Positions 15,789 to 24,838 are shown, counted from the first letter of the stretch. The stretch is 64,000 nucleotides of DNA from Methylobacterium sp. PvR107 (GCF_017833295.1 NZ_JAFIBW010000001.1:2990001-3054000), one strand, 5' to 3'. A program made the numbers and translations. The notes: generated by a model from the letters alone, not told the origin.

Positions 15789-18008
15789 ATGAAGTTCGAC
15801 ACCCCCGCAGGCCAGAATCCGATCGACCGGCTCAGGGTCGTGGGTCGGCCCACCGACCGCATCGACGGCAAGTCCAAGACCACCGGCACCGCGCCCTACG
15901 CCTACGAGCGCCACGACGTGGCGCCCAACGCCGCCTACGGCTATGTGCTCGGCGCCGGCATCGCCAAGGGCCGCGTCCGCCGGATCGAGACCGCAGCGGC
16001 CAAGGCTGCCCCCGGCGTCATCGCGATCGTCACCACCCTCGACACGCCGCGGATCGAGCGCGGCGTGATGAACGTCGCCTACCTATTCGGCGGCGACGTG
16101 ATCCAGCATTACCACCAGGCCGTCGCGGTGGTGGTGGCCGAGACCTTCGAGCAGGCCAGGGCGGCCGCCTTCCTGGTCGCGGTGGAGTACGCGCCCGAGG
16201 CCGGCGCCTTCGACCTCGCCGAGGCGGCGAAGTCGGCCAAGCCGGTCCCGGCCGACAGCGGCGAGGGCAGCGGTGGGAACGGCGAGGAGCGCGTCGGCGA
16301 TTTCGAGGGCGCCTTCGCGCAGGCCCCCTTCACGCTCGACGCGACCTACACGACCGCCGACGAGAGCCACGCCATGATGGAGCCGCACGCCACGACGGCG
16401 GCCTGGGACGGCGACAAGGTCACGCTCTGGACCGCCAACCAGATGATCGGCTGGGGCCACGGCAGCCTCGCCAAGATGCTCGGCCTGCCGAAGGAGAAGG
16501 TCCGGCTCGACGCGCCGTTCGTCGGCGGCGGCTTCGGCGGCAAGCTGTTCGTGCGCGCCGACGCGGTGCTGGCCGCGCTCGCCGCCAAGGCGGCGGGGCG
16601 GCCCGTGAAGGTGGCGCTGACGCGGCCGCTCATCGCCAACAACACAACCCACCGGCCGGCCACGATCCAGCGGGTGCGGATCGGCGCGACGCAGGACGGC
16701 ACCATCACGGCGATCGCGCACGAGAGCGTCTCGGGCAACCTGCCGGAGGGCGATCCCGAAACGGCGGTGAACCAGACCAAGTACCTCTACGCGGGGGCGA
16801 ACCGGCTGACCGCCATGAAGCTCGCCCGTCTCGACCTGCCCGAGGGCAACGCCATGCGGGCGCCGGGCGAGGCCCCGGGCCTGGCGGTGCTCGAGGTCGC
16901 CATGGACGAGATGGCGGAGAAGCTCGGCCTCGACCCGGTGGAGTTTCGCATCCGGAACGACACGCAGGTCGTCCCGACCCAGCCGGACCTGCGCTTCTCC
17001 CAGCGCGACCTCGTCGGCTGCCTCAAGCTCGGCGCCGAGCGGTTCGGATGGGCCAAGCGCAACCCGAAGCCCGGACAGGTCCGGGACGGGCAGTGGCTCG
17101 TCGGGCACGGCATGGCGGCGGCCTTCCGCGACAACATGGTGCTGAAGTCGGGCGCCCGGGTGCGGCTCTCCGCCGACGGCACGGTCACGGTCGAGACCGA
17201 CATGACCGATATCGGCACCGGCAGCTACACGATCATCGCGCAGACCGCCGCCGAGATGATGGGCGTGCCCCTCAACAAGGTGGCGGTGCGGCTCGGCGAC
17301 TCGAATTTCCCGGTCTCCTCGGGCTCGGGCGGGCAGTTCGGCGCCAACTCGTCGACCGCGGGCGTCTACGCGGCCTGCGTGAAGCTGCGGGAGGCCGTCG
17401 CGCAGAAGCTCGGCTTCAACGCCACCGACGCGGTGTTCGAGGACGGCGAGGTCCGCGCCGGCAACCGCGCCATCGCGCTGGCCCGGGCCGCCGCGGACGG
17501 GGAGCTCGTGGCCGAGGATGCGATCGAGTTCGGCAAATTCTCGAAGACGCAGCAGGTCTCGACCTTCGGGGCCCACTTCGTCGAGGTCGCGGTGGATGCC
17601 TATACCGCGGAGGTGCGGGTCCGGCGGATGCTGGCGGTCTGCGCGGCCGGGCGCATCCTCAACCCGAAATCCGCCCGCAGCCAGGTGATCGGCGGGATGG
17701 TCATGGGGACCGGGGCGGCCCTGATGGAGGAGCTGGCCGTCGACACAAAGCGCGGCTTCTTCGCCAACCACGATCTGGCCGGCTACGAGGTGCCGGTCCA
17801 TGCCGACATCCCGCATCAGGAGGTGATCTTCCTCGACGAGGTCGATCCGATGTCCTCGCCCATGAAGGCCAAGGGTGTGGGCGAGCTCGGCATCTCGGGA
17901 GTCGGCGCCGCGGTGGCGAACGCGATCTACAACGCCACCGGCATCCGCGTGCGCGACTACCCGATCACCCTCGACAAGCTCCTCGAGCGCATGCCGGACG
18001 CGGCCTGA
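15789..18008 (+). CDS. paoC: Aldehyde oxidoreductase molybdenum-binding subunit (PaoC-like)
   Basis: This 739-residue protein is the catalytic subunit binding the molybdenum cofactor. The N-terminal Ald_Xan_dh_C hammerhead domain starts at VVGRPTDRIDGKSKTTG. The cofactor loop GGGFGGK lies near residue 250, NAMRAPGEAPGL near 355, and SGSGGQFGANSSTAG near 515. The catalytic glutamate sits in KGVGELGISGVG near residue 700. Such enzymes oxidise a broad range of aldehydes to acids, using water as oxygen donor. The operon ends with a strong hairpin at 18016. A PaoD/XdhC-type maturation chaperone gene is not present in the window. Confidence 0.92.
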   Translation: MKFDTPAGQNPIDRLRVVGRPTDRIDGKSKTTGTAPYAYERHDVAPNAAYGYVLGAGIAKGRVRRIETAAAKAAPGVIAIVTTLDTPRIERGVMNVAYLFGGDVIQHYHQAVAVVVAETFEQARAAAFLVAVEYAPEAGAFDLAEAAKSAKPVPADSGEGSGGNGEERVGDFEGAFAQAPFTLDATYTTADESHAMMEPHATTAAWDGDKVTLWTANQMIGWGHGSLAKMLGLPKEKVRLDAPFVGGGFGGKLFVRADAVLAALAAKAAGRPVKVALTRPLIANNTTHRPATIQRVRIGATQDGTITAIAHESVSGNLPEGDPETAVNQTKYLYAGANRLTAMKLARLDLPEGNAMRAPGEAPGLAVLEVAMDEMAEKLGLDPVEFRIRNDTQVVPTQPDLRFSQRDLVGCLKLGAERFGWAKRNPKPGQVRDGQWLVGHGMAAAFRDNMVLKSGARVRLSADGTVTVETDMTDIGTGSYTIIAQTAAEMMGVPLNKVAVRLGDSNFPVSSGSGGQFGANSSTAGVYAACVKLREAVAQKLGFNATDAVFEDGEVRAGNRAIALARAAADGELVAEDAIEFGKFSKTQQVSTFGAHFVEVAVDAYTAEVRVRRMLAVCAAGRILNPKSARSQVIGGMVMGTGAALMEELAVDTKRGFFANHDLAGYEVPVHADIPHQEVIFLDEVDPMSSPMKAKGVGELGISGVGAAVANAIYNATGIRVRDYPITLDKLLERMPDAA

Positions 18009-18015
18009 GCGTCAC

Positions 18016-18044
18016 GCGGGGACGTCCAGGGCGGATGTCCCCGC
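18016..18044 (+). terminator. Hairpin terminator after paoABC
   Basis: GCGGGGACGTCC (18016-18027) pairs with GGATGTCCCCGC (18033-18044) around a 5-base loop; the one non-Watson-Crick position is a G-T pair. It lies 8 bases after the paoC stop. No strict T-run follows, so it may act as a stem-only or Rho-assisted terminator. Confidence 0.65.
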
Positions 18045-18336
18045 TTCGGTCTGTCGGAGCGTCATCCCGCAAGATGGTCTGCGGCTTCCGGGATGATGCA
18101 CGATCGCGGCTCTCAGCAGAGTTGCATTGGCAGGCCCCCGGGCCGCTGGCAGGGGAGCACCGACGATTTCGATGGACCCAACGCCACCCTTTCGTGCGGG
18201 CTGGCGGGTGGTCGCGCCTCGCCACCCTCTTCTGCGGATTACGGGCAACCCGGGTCGGCCCATCCGCTTCCCAGCATGGGATGATCCCGCGCGCCATCCT
18301 AAGGGCGCGCGCGGCGGGCTTCGACCCGACCCATCC

Positions 18337-18588
18337 TTACTCGGCCTCCGTGTCGTTCTGCGCCTGCGCCAGGGCAAGATACGGATCCCAGATTACCCAG
18401 GCGTCGACGCTGCCATTCGCGAAGGCCGGGCCGGCATCCGAAGGCAGCAGGTAGGCCGGCTTGACGTCGAAGACGCTGTGGCCCGCTTTCTCGAGCGCCG
18501 TCACCAGCAGGTTGTGGGAGCTGGTGCCCCGCCCGACCGCGACCGTGCGGCCCTTGAGGTCGGCCACCGTCCGGATCGGCGAATCCGC
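18337..18588 (-). pseudogene. SsuA-like substrate-binding protein, internal fragment
   Basis: In the frame ending at 18337 the reading is ADSPIRTVADLKGRTVAV, then GRGTSSHNLLVTALEKAG, DVKPAYL and FANGSVDAWVIWDPYLALAQ, then a short unrelated tail and a stop. This corresponds closely to the middle of sulfonate-type periplasmic binding proteins. It is similar to residues of about 130-215 of the intact gene at 56658 (ADSPIRTIADLKGRTVGV ... DIKPAYLQ ... SLDAWSIWDPFLAFAQ). Signal peptide, N-terminal lobe and C-terminal lobe are missing, so it cannot function. It is joined out of frame to an OsmC-like N-terminus immediately upstream. Confidence 0.75.
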
Positions 18589-18778
18589 CTTCGAGGTCGG
18601 GCAGGCTGTCGGTGACGATTGCGTGCCGCCGGATGCTGGTCCGGCGCACGCCGCTGCGCCCCTCCACGGTGGCCCGGGCGGTCAGCGGGACGGGCCAGAC
18701 CTCGCCCCGCCGGATCCGCCCGTCGCGGTTGGCCAGCGCGCGCCGCTTGTCGTCGAGATAGGCATCGATGTCGGACAT
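18589..18778 (-). pseudogene. OsmC-family protein, N-terminal fragment
   Basis: From ATG 18778 the frame reads MSDIDAYLDDKRRALANRDG, then RIRRGEVWPVPLTARATVEG and RSGVRRTSIRRHAIVTDSLP. This looks like the N-terminus of an OsmC-family protein of the type that accompanies sulfonate/organosulfur clusters. OsmC proteins are thiol-based hydroperoxide reductases. The frame loses resemblance near 18588, where the substrate-binding fragment begins in another frame. The two catalytic cysteines of the family lie further downstream and are absent. I am less sure of the family than for the adjacent binding-protein fragment. Confidence 0.5.
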
Positions 18779-19120
18779 GCGCCCCGCGGTCCAGCGATCG
18801 GAAATCTCCGGTCGCGTCCGGATTGCGCCAAGCTTAGCCTCCCGCCTGCAGAAAGAGGTTCCGTAGTTCCCGCCAGACCGGGACGGTCATTCCGAAAAGG
18901 AGCCGTGGCGCATGAAGCGATCGATGCTTGCGCAAACGCCGGGCCTCGGCAGGCCTGCCGGCACCGTCATTGCCGGCGGCCGAACGATCATCGGTGGGAA
19001 ACGGACCGGGCGGGGATTTTCAAGCCTGCCCCACGGAACGGACATCCGCGCGTCCGGGGCCGACGCGCTGGGCTACGGCCGCCCGATCGCGCCGGACCGG
19101 TCTCCGATGGGCCGCTGCCC
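18779..19120. other. Intergenic stretch without recognisable gene
   Basis: No supported coding frame or RNA was seen. It lies upstream of the OsmC-like remnant and downstream of the LysR gene (both on the minus strand). Confidence 0.4.
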
Positions 19121-20011
19121 TCAGCCTCCGATGAAGGCCGCCAGCTCCTCCGGCGTCCCGAGCGGGAACGCCGCCTTCAGGTGGTCGAGGAAGGCCGACA
19201 CCCGCGCGCTCAGCAGCCGGCGCGACGGATAGAGCGCCCAGAGCGCGATCTCCGGGCCGTCGGCATCGCCCCAATGCACCAGCGTGCCGGCCGCGAGGTC
19301 GCGGCCCACCAGCGAGATCGGCAGGCAGGCGGCGCCGGCACCCGCCCGGGCCGCGTCGCGCACCATGATCAGCGAGGACAGGTGAAGGACCGGTTCGACC
19401 GCGATGCGCGTCCAGCCCGACGGCCGCGTCACCGTCCAGGCGGTCACGGGATCGATCCCGCCACGCAGGACGGCCGGGACGGAAGCGCCATCCACCCCGC
19501 GCTCGAGCCCCGGGCTCGCGACCACGACCAGCCGATCGCGGAGGAAGATTCGCCCGACGAGGCCCTCATCCGGGGCCGGATTGACCCGGATCACGAGGTC
19601 GTAGCCCTCCTCGACCATGTCGACGGCGCGATCCTCCGTCGTCACCTCGAGCCGGACCTCCGGAAACCGCCGGGCGAATCCGGCGGCGAGCCGGCCCATG
19701 GCGGTCTGCGAGAACAGCAGCGGGGCGCTGATCCGCAGGCGCCCGCGCGGGCTGCGGCCGCCCGCCGCGATCTCCGCGGCAACCTCCTCGAGCTCGGTCA
19801 GGAGAGCGCCGGAGCGTGCGTGGAGCGCCCGCCCCTCCTCGGTGAGCGTCAGGATGCGCGTCCCGCGTTCCAGCAGGCGCAGGCCGAGGCGGCCCTCCAG
19901 CTCCGCGACCCGGCGCGACAGCGTGGCCTTCGGGCGTCCGGTGGCCCGGGCGGCGCGCCCGAACCCGCCGTGACGGGCAACCAGATTGAAATCGGAGAGG
20001 GCGAGGAGATC
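19121..20011 (-). CDS. LysR family transcriptional regulator
   Basis: This 296-residue protein has the LysR winged helix-turn-helix at residues 1-60 (FNLVARHGGFGRAARATGRP, then ATLSRRVAELEGRLGLRLLE) and a LysR substrate-binding domain from about residue 90 to the end. GRLRISAPLLFSQTAMGRLA opens that domain. ATG 20011 was chosen because GGTGGAACGG lies directly upstream and the HTH begins at the normal distance. It is divergent from the NmrA-like gene at 20117; the 105 bases between them hold a symmetric site at 20041-20059. By LysR habit it probably controls that neighbour and itself. Effector unknown. Confidence 0.88.
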   Translation of the reverse strand, partial: DLLALSDFNLVARHGGFGRAARATGRPKATLSRRVAELEGRLGLRLLERGTRILTLTEEGRALHARSGALLTELEEVAAEIAAGGRSPRGRLRISAPLLFSQTAMGRLAAGFARRFPEVRLEVTTEDRAVDMVEEGYDLVIRVNPAPDEGLVGRIFLRDRLVVVASPGLERGVDGASVPAVLRGGIDPVTAWTVTRPSGWTRIAVEPVLHLSSLIMVRDAARAGAGAACLPISLVGRDLAAGTLVHWGDADGPEIALWALYPSRRLLSARVSAFLDHLKAAFPLGTPEELAAFIGG

Positions 20012-20040
20012 CATCCGTTCCACCAGCGAGACAGTGGATC

Positions 20041-20059
20041 CCAATATACCGACTATTGG
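20041..20059. promoter_or_regulatory. Dyad in LysR/NmrA divergent intergenic region, candidate LysR box
   Basis: CCAATA (20041-20046) and TATTGG (20054-20059) form a perfect 6-bp inverted repeat separated by 7 bases, in the 105-base gap between the divergent genes. The arms are AT-rich against a GC-rich background. LysR regulators bind such dyads of similar size. The assignment to this LysR protein is inferred from position. Confidence 0.5.
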
Positions 20060-20116
20060 TGCGCAGGCGGATCACACATCTTCAGGATGTCCACGAGACA
20101 AACCCGGAGTGATCCC

Positions 20117-20998
20117 ATGACCATCCTCGTAACCGGCGCGACCGGCACCGTCGGCCGCCACGTCGTCGCGCAGCTCGCCCAGCGGGGGGCGGATGTCCGC
20201 GCCCTCGTCCGCGATCCCACCAGGGCCGATCTGCCGGCCGGAATCGCCATCGTGCAGGGCGACCTGCTCGACGTCGACGCGCTGCGGAACGCCCTGTCGG
20301 GCGTCTCCACCCTGTTCCTGCTGAACGCGGTGGTGCCCGACGAGGTCTCGCAGGCGCTGATCGCGCTCAATCTCGCCCGGGAGGCCGGCATCGAGCGGAT
20401 CGTCTACCTGTCGGTGATCCACAGCGACGTCTACGTGAACGTGCCGCACTTCGCCGGCAAGTTCGCCGTCGAGCGGATGATCGAGCGGATGGGCTTTAGC
20501 GCCACCATCCTGCGCCCCGCCTACTTCTTCAGCAACGACCTGACGATCAAGGACGTGGTGCTGGGCCACGGCGTGTACCCGATGCCGATCGGCAGCAAGG
20601 GCCTCGCGATGATCGACGCGCGGGACATCGGCGAGATCGCGGCCCGCGAACTCCTGCGCCGCGATCAGGCTCCCGGGCCGCTGCCGCTCGACCGGATCAA
20701 CCTCGTCGGTCCGGACACGCTGACCGGGGCGGATATCGCGGCGATCTGGTCGGAGGTCCTGGGGCGCCCCGTCGCCTATGGCGGCGACGACACCCCTCGG
20801 TTCGAGCAGACCCTGCGGGCCTTCATGCCGGGCTGGATGGCGTTCGACATGCGGCTCATGGCCGAGCGCTTCCTCACCGACGGCATGCGGCCCGAGGCCG
20901 GCGATGTCGCGCGCCTGACCGGGCTGCTGGGCCGGCCGCTGCGCAGCTACCGCGCCTTCGCGGCCGAGACCGTGGCCGCAACCGGAGCTTCGGCCTGA
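20117..20998 (+). CDS. NmrA-like NAD(P)-binding protein (atypical SDR)
   Basis: This 293-residue protein has an N-terminal Rossmann motif, TILVTGATGTVGRHVVAQL, followed by RALVRDP and GDLLDVDALRNAL. This is the NmrA/atypical short-chain dehydrogenase layout. HFAGKFAVERMIERMGF and ATILRPAYFFSND are the usual segments near the active site. Relatives include NAD(P)-sensing NmrA and quinone oxidoreductase QorB-like proteins; no catalytic Tyr-Lys pair of classical SDRs is obvious. The start ATG follows GGAGTG by 5 bases. It is divergent from a LysR gene, which is a common arrangement for redox-sensing oxidoreductases. Confidence 0.82.
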   Translation: MTILVTGATGTVGRHVVAQLAQRGADVRALVRDPTRADLPAGIAIVQGDLLDVDALRNALSGVSTLFLLNAVVPDEVSQALIALNLAREAGIERIVYLSVIHSDVYVNVPHFAGKFAVERMIERMGFSATILRPAYFFSNDLTIKDVVLGHGVYPMPIGSKGLAMIDARDIGEIAARELLRRDQAPGPLPLDRINLVGPDTLTGADIAAIWSEVLGRPVAYGGDDTPRFEQTLRAFMPGWMAFDMRLMAERFLTDGMRPEAGDVARLTGLLGRPLRSYRAFAAETVAATGASA

Positions 20999-21076
20999 GC
21001 ATCGGCAGCCGATTCTCGGGCGGGGCGTGCGGCCCTGGTCTTCCGACCGCCATCGCCCCGGTCCATCCGGCCGGCG

Positions 21077-21598
21077 CTACGCGGAGGCGCCGTCGAACGG
21101 GCCGAGATAGTCGCGCTTGCCGACAGGGACGCCCCTGTGCCGCAGGATGTCGTAGGCCGTCGTGACGTGGAAGAAGAGGTTCGGCAGCGCGAACTGGAGG
21201 ACGTAGCGGTCGGCGGACAGCGTCTGCTGGAACGCGCCGCCGCCGAACGTGACCGCCTGCGTCTCGCGGCCCGCGAAGGCGTCGGGCGGCAGCGTGCCGA
21301 GATAGGCGATCGTGTCCGCGCAGCGCGCCCGCAGCTGGTCGAACGTCGTCTCCGTGTCCGCGAAGGACGGGGCCTGCGTGCCGGTGAGCCGCGCGCCACC
21401 GAACTTCGCGGTGTCGGAGGCGCGCTGCACCTGGCCGGCCAGGGTCAGCATGTCGGGCGCGAGCCGGGCCTCGATATAGGATTCGGGCGCCGCGCCGGTC
21501 TCGGATGCGTGCGCCTCCGCCTTGTCGAGCAAGGTCGAGAGGATCGTCAGCCCGCGCGTGAACACGGGGACCGACGCGTCGTACAGGGTCAGGGACAT
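21077..21598 (-). CDS. DUF1993 family protein
   Basis: This 173-residue cytoplasmic protein matches DUF1993 along its whole length. It opens MSLTLYDASVPVFTRGLTIL, continues ESYIEARLAPDMLTLAGQV and FADTETTFDQLRARC, and ends FFHVTTAYDILRHRGVPVGK and DYLGPF. The family belongs to the DinB-like four-helix fold and has no proven function. ATG 21598 starts the conserved region; the longer frame to 21694 adds no family sequence. It lies just downstream of azoR on the same strand, about 110 bases away. Confidence 0.85.
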   Translation of the reverse strand: MSLTLYDASVPVFTRGLTILSTLLDKAEAHASETGAAPESYIEARLAPDMLTLAGQVQRASDTAKFGGARLTGTQAPSFADTETTFDQLRARCADTIAYLGTLPPDAFAGRETQAVTFGGGAFQQTLSADRYVLQFALPNLFFHVTTAYDILRHRGVPVGKRDYLGPFDGASA

Positions 21599-21708
21599 CG
21601 CGGACCTTTTTGCATTCGGGGCGTCTGGCCGCGCCCCCGAGGCGACGCGCGGGTCATGCGGGAACCAAGCTCGTCCCGGCGTGCGGTTTGTCACACCGGG
21701 CGTGCTTG

Positions 21709-22323
21709 TCAGGCGGCGAGTTGTCCGATGGCGTCGCGCGCCGCGTCCATCGCGTGGGTCTTGGTCTGCTCGCCGGCCGCCAGACCCTCGACCAGCACGA
21801 ATTCGGGGACGATGCCCAGGAATCCGAAGACCGCGCGCAGGTAGCTCTGGGCGTGTTCCGCCGAGACCATCGCGGTGTCCGGACCGTAGAAGCCGCCGCG
21901 GGCCAGCGCGACGATCACGCGCTTGCCGCGCATGAGGCCCTCCGGGCCGTCCGCGCCGTAGCGGAAGGTCCGGCCCGGCACGGCCAGGCGGTCGATCCAG
22001 GCCTTCAGCTGCGAGGGGATGCCGAAATTGTACATCGGGGCCCCGACCACCACGATGTCGGCGGCCAGGAACTCGTCGAGAAGCCGGTCGCTTGCGTCGC
22101 GCCGGGACTGCCCGGCGGCGTCGAGCGCGCCCGCCAGGGCCGCCCGGGGATGCGCACTCGGCAGGCTCGCCAGCGTCAGGTGCGGCAGGTCCTCCGTGGC
22201 GAGGTCACGATACGCGACCTCGGCCGCGACGCCCGCCGTCACCCGTCGGACGATGAGGGCCGACAGCTCGCGCGAGACCGAGCCGGCCCCGAGAATGCTG
22301 CTATCCACGTGCAGGAGTTTCAT
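21709..22323 (-). CDS. azoR: FMN-dependent NADH-azoreductase
   Basis: This 204-residue flavodoxin-fold enzyme reduces azo compounds and quinones with NADH. It begins [20 protein letters not shown], the phosphate-binding strand-loop of AzoR. It contains the FMN-contact motif [18 protein letters not shown] near residue 90 and ARGGFYG near residue 140. Length matches E. coli AzoR (about 200). The start at 22323 is where the family begins. It is divergent from an HxlR-type regulator, an arrangement known for quinone-responsive azoreductases in other bacteria; a GGAACC/GGTTCC palindrome lies just in front of its start codon. Confidence 0.92.
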   Translation of the reverse strand: MKLLHVDSSILGAGSVSRELSALIVRRVTAGVAAEVAYRDLATEDLPHLTLASLPSAHPRAALAGALDAAGQSRRDASDRLLDEFLAADIVVVGAPMYNFGIPSQLKAWIDRLAVPGRTFRYGADGPEGLMRGKRVIVALARGGFYGPDTAMVSAEHAQSYLRAVFGFLGIVPEFVLVEGLAAGEQTKTHAMDAARDAIGQLAA

Positions 22324-22326
22324 ATC

Positions 22327-22339
22327 GGAACCCGGTTCC
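22327..22339. promoter_or_regulatory. Palindrome in the azoR/HxlR intergenic region
   Basis: GGAACC-C-GGTTCC is a perfect 6-bp dyad with one central base, 3 bases upstream of the azoR start codon in the 88-base divergent gap. It could be an operator for the adjacent HxlR protein. No experiment or search supports this; position and symmetry are the only evidence. Confidence 0.4.
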
Positions 22340-22411
22340 TGTTTGTGACCGGACGATGATATGAGCTTGGCCGAGCGCCGCAAGACGGCACAGATTTGAT
22401 ACCGAGGTTAC

Positions 22412-22789
22412 ATGGATGTGACCGAGCCGACTGTCTCGCCGACCTCGGATTGCCGCCGGGTCTCGCAGGTCCTGTCTCGTATCGGCGACAAGTGGAGCGT
22501 GCTCGTCATCATGCTGCTGCATCGCGGACCGCACCGCTTCAGCGCGCTGAAGCGCAGCATCGGCGGGATCTCGCAGCGAATGCTGACGTTGACCTTGCGG
22601 AACCTGGAGCGGGACGGCCTGGTGAGCCGCACCGTCACGCCGTCCATCCCGCCCCGGGTCGATTACGAGCTGACCGCGATGGGGCGGTCCCTGGCCGAGC
22701 CCGTGAAGGCGCTGGGCGCCTGGGCCTTCCAGCATCTCGACGCCATCGGCGCCGCGCAGACCCGGTACGACGGGCAGGCCGGGGCCTGA
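22412..22789 (+). CDS. HxlR family transcriptional regulator
   Basis: This 125-residue winged-helix protein belongs to the HxlR/YodB group. Visible are [40 protein letters not shown] and the wing residues [20 protein letters not shown]. The N-terminal cysteine (residue 14) is at the position of the redox-sensing Cys in YodB-like members. It is transcribed away from azoR, and the likely role is thiol-dependent repression of that gene under quinone or electrophile stress. The family is certain; the sensing mechanism is inferred. Confidence 0.88.
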   Translation: MDVTEPTVSPTSDCRRVSQVLSRIGDKWSVLVIMLLHRGPHRFSALKRSIGGISQRMLTLTLRNLERDGLVSRTVTPSIPPRVDYELTAMGRSLAEPVKALGAWAFQHLDAIGAAQTRYDGQAGA

Positions 22790-22867
22790 GACGAAGCCCG
22801 GACCGGTGAGCCCGCGCCGCCCGACGCGATGGGCGGATCTTTGATCTGGGTCGGGATTTGTCCAGTC

Positions 22868-23278
22868 ATGACCGACGCGCCCGCCCCCTCGACCCCTTAC
22901 GCCCTCGTCGTCGACGACGACGGTCTCATCCGCATGGATGCGATGGACATGTTGGAGGATGCGGGCTTCCGGACCTTCGAGGCCAGCGACGGCGACACGG
23001 CGCTCGCGCTGCTCACCCGAAACCATGCCCTGATCGTCCTGCTGTTCACCGACGTGCAGATGCCGGGCTCCCGCGACGGCTTCGCCGTCGCACGGGAGAC
23101 GGCCCGCCAGTGGCCGCACATCGCCATCGTGGTGGCGTCCGGGCAGGTCCAGCCGGGCCCGGACGACATGCCCGACGGGGCGCGCTTCATCGGCAAGCCG
23201 TTCACGGCCGACATGGTGCACGACCACCTCAAGGAGATCCTGCCGGACGGCCAGAAGCCGGAGCCGCTGCGGGACTAG
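22868..23278 (+). CDS. Single-domain response regulator
   Basis: This 136-residue protein is a lone receiver domain. The acidic residues are in ALVVDDDGLIRMDAMDMLED, the phospho-acceptor aspartate in LLFTDVQMPGSRDGF, and the conserved lysine in RFIGKPFTADMV. The MDAMDMLEDAGF helix is typical of receivers found next to PAS kinases in Methylobacterium-like genomes. No output domain and no adjacent kinase are present, so it is an orphan. ATG 22868 was chosen over 22829 because the added 13 residues are not receiver-like. Confidence 0.82.
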   Translation: MTDAPAPSTPYALVVDDDGLIRMDAMDMLEDAGFRTFEASDGDTALALLTRNHALIVLLFTDVQMPGSRDGFAVARETARQWPHIAIVVASGQVQPGPDDMPDGARFIGKPFTADMVHDHLKEILPDGQKPEPLRD

Positions 23279-23413
23279 GCGCAGGCGGGGTCGCGGCACG
23301 GGGCGGCCGGTAGCCGGACGGCTGGCAGCACCCCGTGCGATCCCGGCTTCTGCGGACCGGCCGGGGCCGGTACACAGGACCGACGATTCGGCTCCGGCAC
23401 GGATGCACGCGCG

Positions 23414-24034
23414 ATGATCGAGCTATACGCCTGGAACACCCCCAACGGCCGCAAGATCAGCGTGGCCCTCGAGGAGATGGCGCTGCCCTACCGGGTCACG
23501 CCGGTGGACATCACCCAGGGCGCGCAACACGAGCCGGACTTCCTGGCGATCAGCCCGAACAACCGGATTCCCGCCATCGTCGACCCTGACGGGCCGGACG
23601 GCGCACCGATCTCGGTGTTCGAATCCGGCGCGATCCTGCTGTACCTCGCCGAGAAGACCGGCCGGTTCCTGCCGGAGGATCGGCGGCTGCGCGTCGCCGC
23701 GCTGGAATGGCTGATGTGGCAGATGGGCGGCTTCGGGCCGATGCCCGGCCAAGTCCACCACTTCCTGACCGTCGATCCGGCGAACCGGGCTTACGGGCTC
23801 GAGCGCTACCTCAAGGAGACGCGGCGGCTCTACGGCGTCCTTGACCGCCGCCTGGCGCAGGTCGAGTTCGTGGCGGGCCCGCTCTCGGTGGCGGATTTCG
23901 CGATCCTCGGATGGGCCTGGCGGCACGAGCGCCATCAGGTCAGCCTCGACGCGTATCCGCACGTGCAGCGCTGGTATCAGGCCCTGATGAGCCGGCCGGC
24001 CGTGAAGCGCGGTTTCGAAGTTCCCCTGAGCTGA
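23414..24034 (+). CDS. Glutathione S-transferase, YfcG-like
   Basis: This 206-residue protein has an N-terminal thioredoxin-like domain, MIELYAWNTPNGRKISVALE, with the TPNG motif that replaces the catalytic Tyr/Ser in the YfcG (Nu) class. It then has NNRIPAIVD and VFESGAILLYLAEKTGRFLP, the glutathione-contact helix. The all-helical C-terminal domain ends LSVADFAILGWAWRHERH. Enzymes of this class act as disulfide-bond reductases with glutathione. The gene is alone, 135 bases after the response-regulator gene. Confidence 0.88.
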   Translation: MIELYAWNTPNGRKISVALEEMALPYRVTPVDITQGAQHEPDFLAISPNNRIPAIVDPDGPDGAPISVFESGAILLYLAEKTGRFLPEDRRLRVAALEWLMWQMGGFGPMPGQVHHFLTVDPANRAYGLERYLKETRRLYGVLDRRLAQVEFVAGPLSVADFAILGWAWRHERHQVSLDAYPHVQRWYQALMSRPAVKRGFEVPLS

Positions 24035-24079
24035 GCCGGCCCGGTCCGGCGCCGCGGCCGGCCCCTCCGTCGCGACCGC

Positions 24080-24838
24080 TCAGAGCTTCACGCCCTCGAG
24101 ATAGCCGCGGTTCCAGGTGGGGCTCATCAGGATCTCGTTGATGCACACGGAGGCCGGCAGCCGCGCGACGAACAGGATCGTCTCGGCGAGATCCTCGGCC
24201 TGCAGCATCCGCCCCTTGTCCTCCGCCGTCACGGGGACCGGCCGCTTGTCGAGGAGCGGCGTCGCGACCTCGCCGGGGCAGATGCAGCAGGACCGGATGC
24301 CGTGCCCGCATTCCTCCTGGTTCAGGCTCTCCGAGAGCGCCACCAGCCCGTGCTTGGCCGCCGAATAGGCCGGTCCGGTCAGCTTGGAGACGTAGCGGCC
24401 GGCCCAGGAGGAGACGTGGATGATCAGGCCGCTCCCCTGGGCGCGCATCGCCGGCAGCACCGCCCGCGACGCGTAGAACGGGCCGTTGAGATTGGCGCCG
24501 ACCACGGCGTCGATGCCGGCCGGCGTGATCGCGTCCCAGCCCCGCTGCGGCACGTTGAGGCCCGCCGCGTTCACCAGCAGGTCGCAGCGCCGGTAGGCGG
24601 CCTCCACGGCCTCCCAGGCGCGCTGGACGTCGTCGGCCACGCGCATGTCGGCAGGCGCGACCAGCGCCTCCCCGCCCGCCCCGCGCACGAGCTCGGCGGT
24701 GTGCTCCAGGGCCTCCCGCCCCCGTCCTGTCAGCGCGAGCCGCAGCCCGGCCTTCGCCAGCGCCAGGGCGGCCGCCTGTCCGATGCCGGACCCGGCCCCC
24801 GTCACCCAGGCGACCTGTCCTCCGATGTCACGCAGCAT
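24080..24838 (-). CDS. Short-chain dehydrogenase/reductase
   Basis: This 252-residue classical SDR has the cofactor motif VTGAGSGIGQAAALALAKAG at the N-terminus, NAAG near residue 90, the catalytic serine in VSSWAGRY, and the catalytic YSAAKHG near residue 157. The stretch ICPGEVATPLLDKRP is the usual SDR C-terminal segment. The substrate cannot be inferred. It lies downstream of the binding-protein gene, with 15 bases between (24839-24853), so the two are probably co-transcribed. Confidence 0.85.
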   Translation of the reverse strand: MLRDIGGQVAWVTGAGSGIGQAAALALAKAGLRLALTGRGREALEHTAELVRGAGGEALVAPADMRVADDVQRAWEAVEAAYRRCDLLVNAAGLNVPQRGWDAITPAGIDAVVGANLNGPFYASRAVLPAMRAQGSGLIIHVSSWAGRYVSKLTGPAYSAAKHGLVALSESLNQEECGHGIRSCCICPGEVATPLLDKRPVPVTAEDKGRMLQAEDLAETILFVARLPASVCINEILMSPTWNRGYLEGVKL

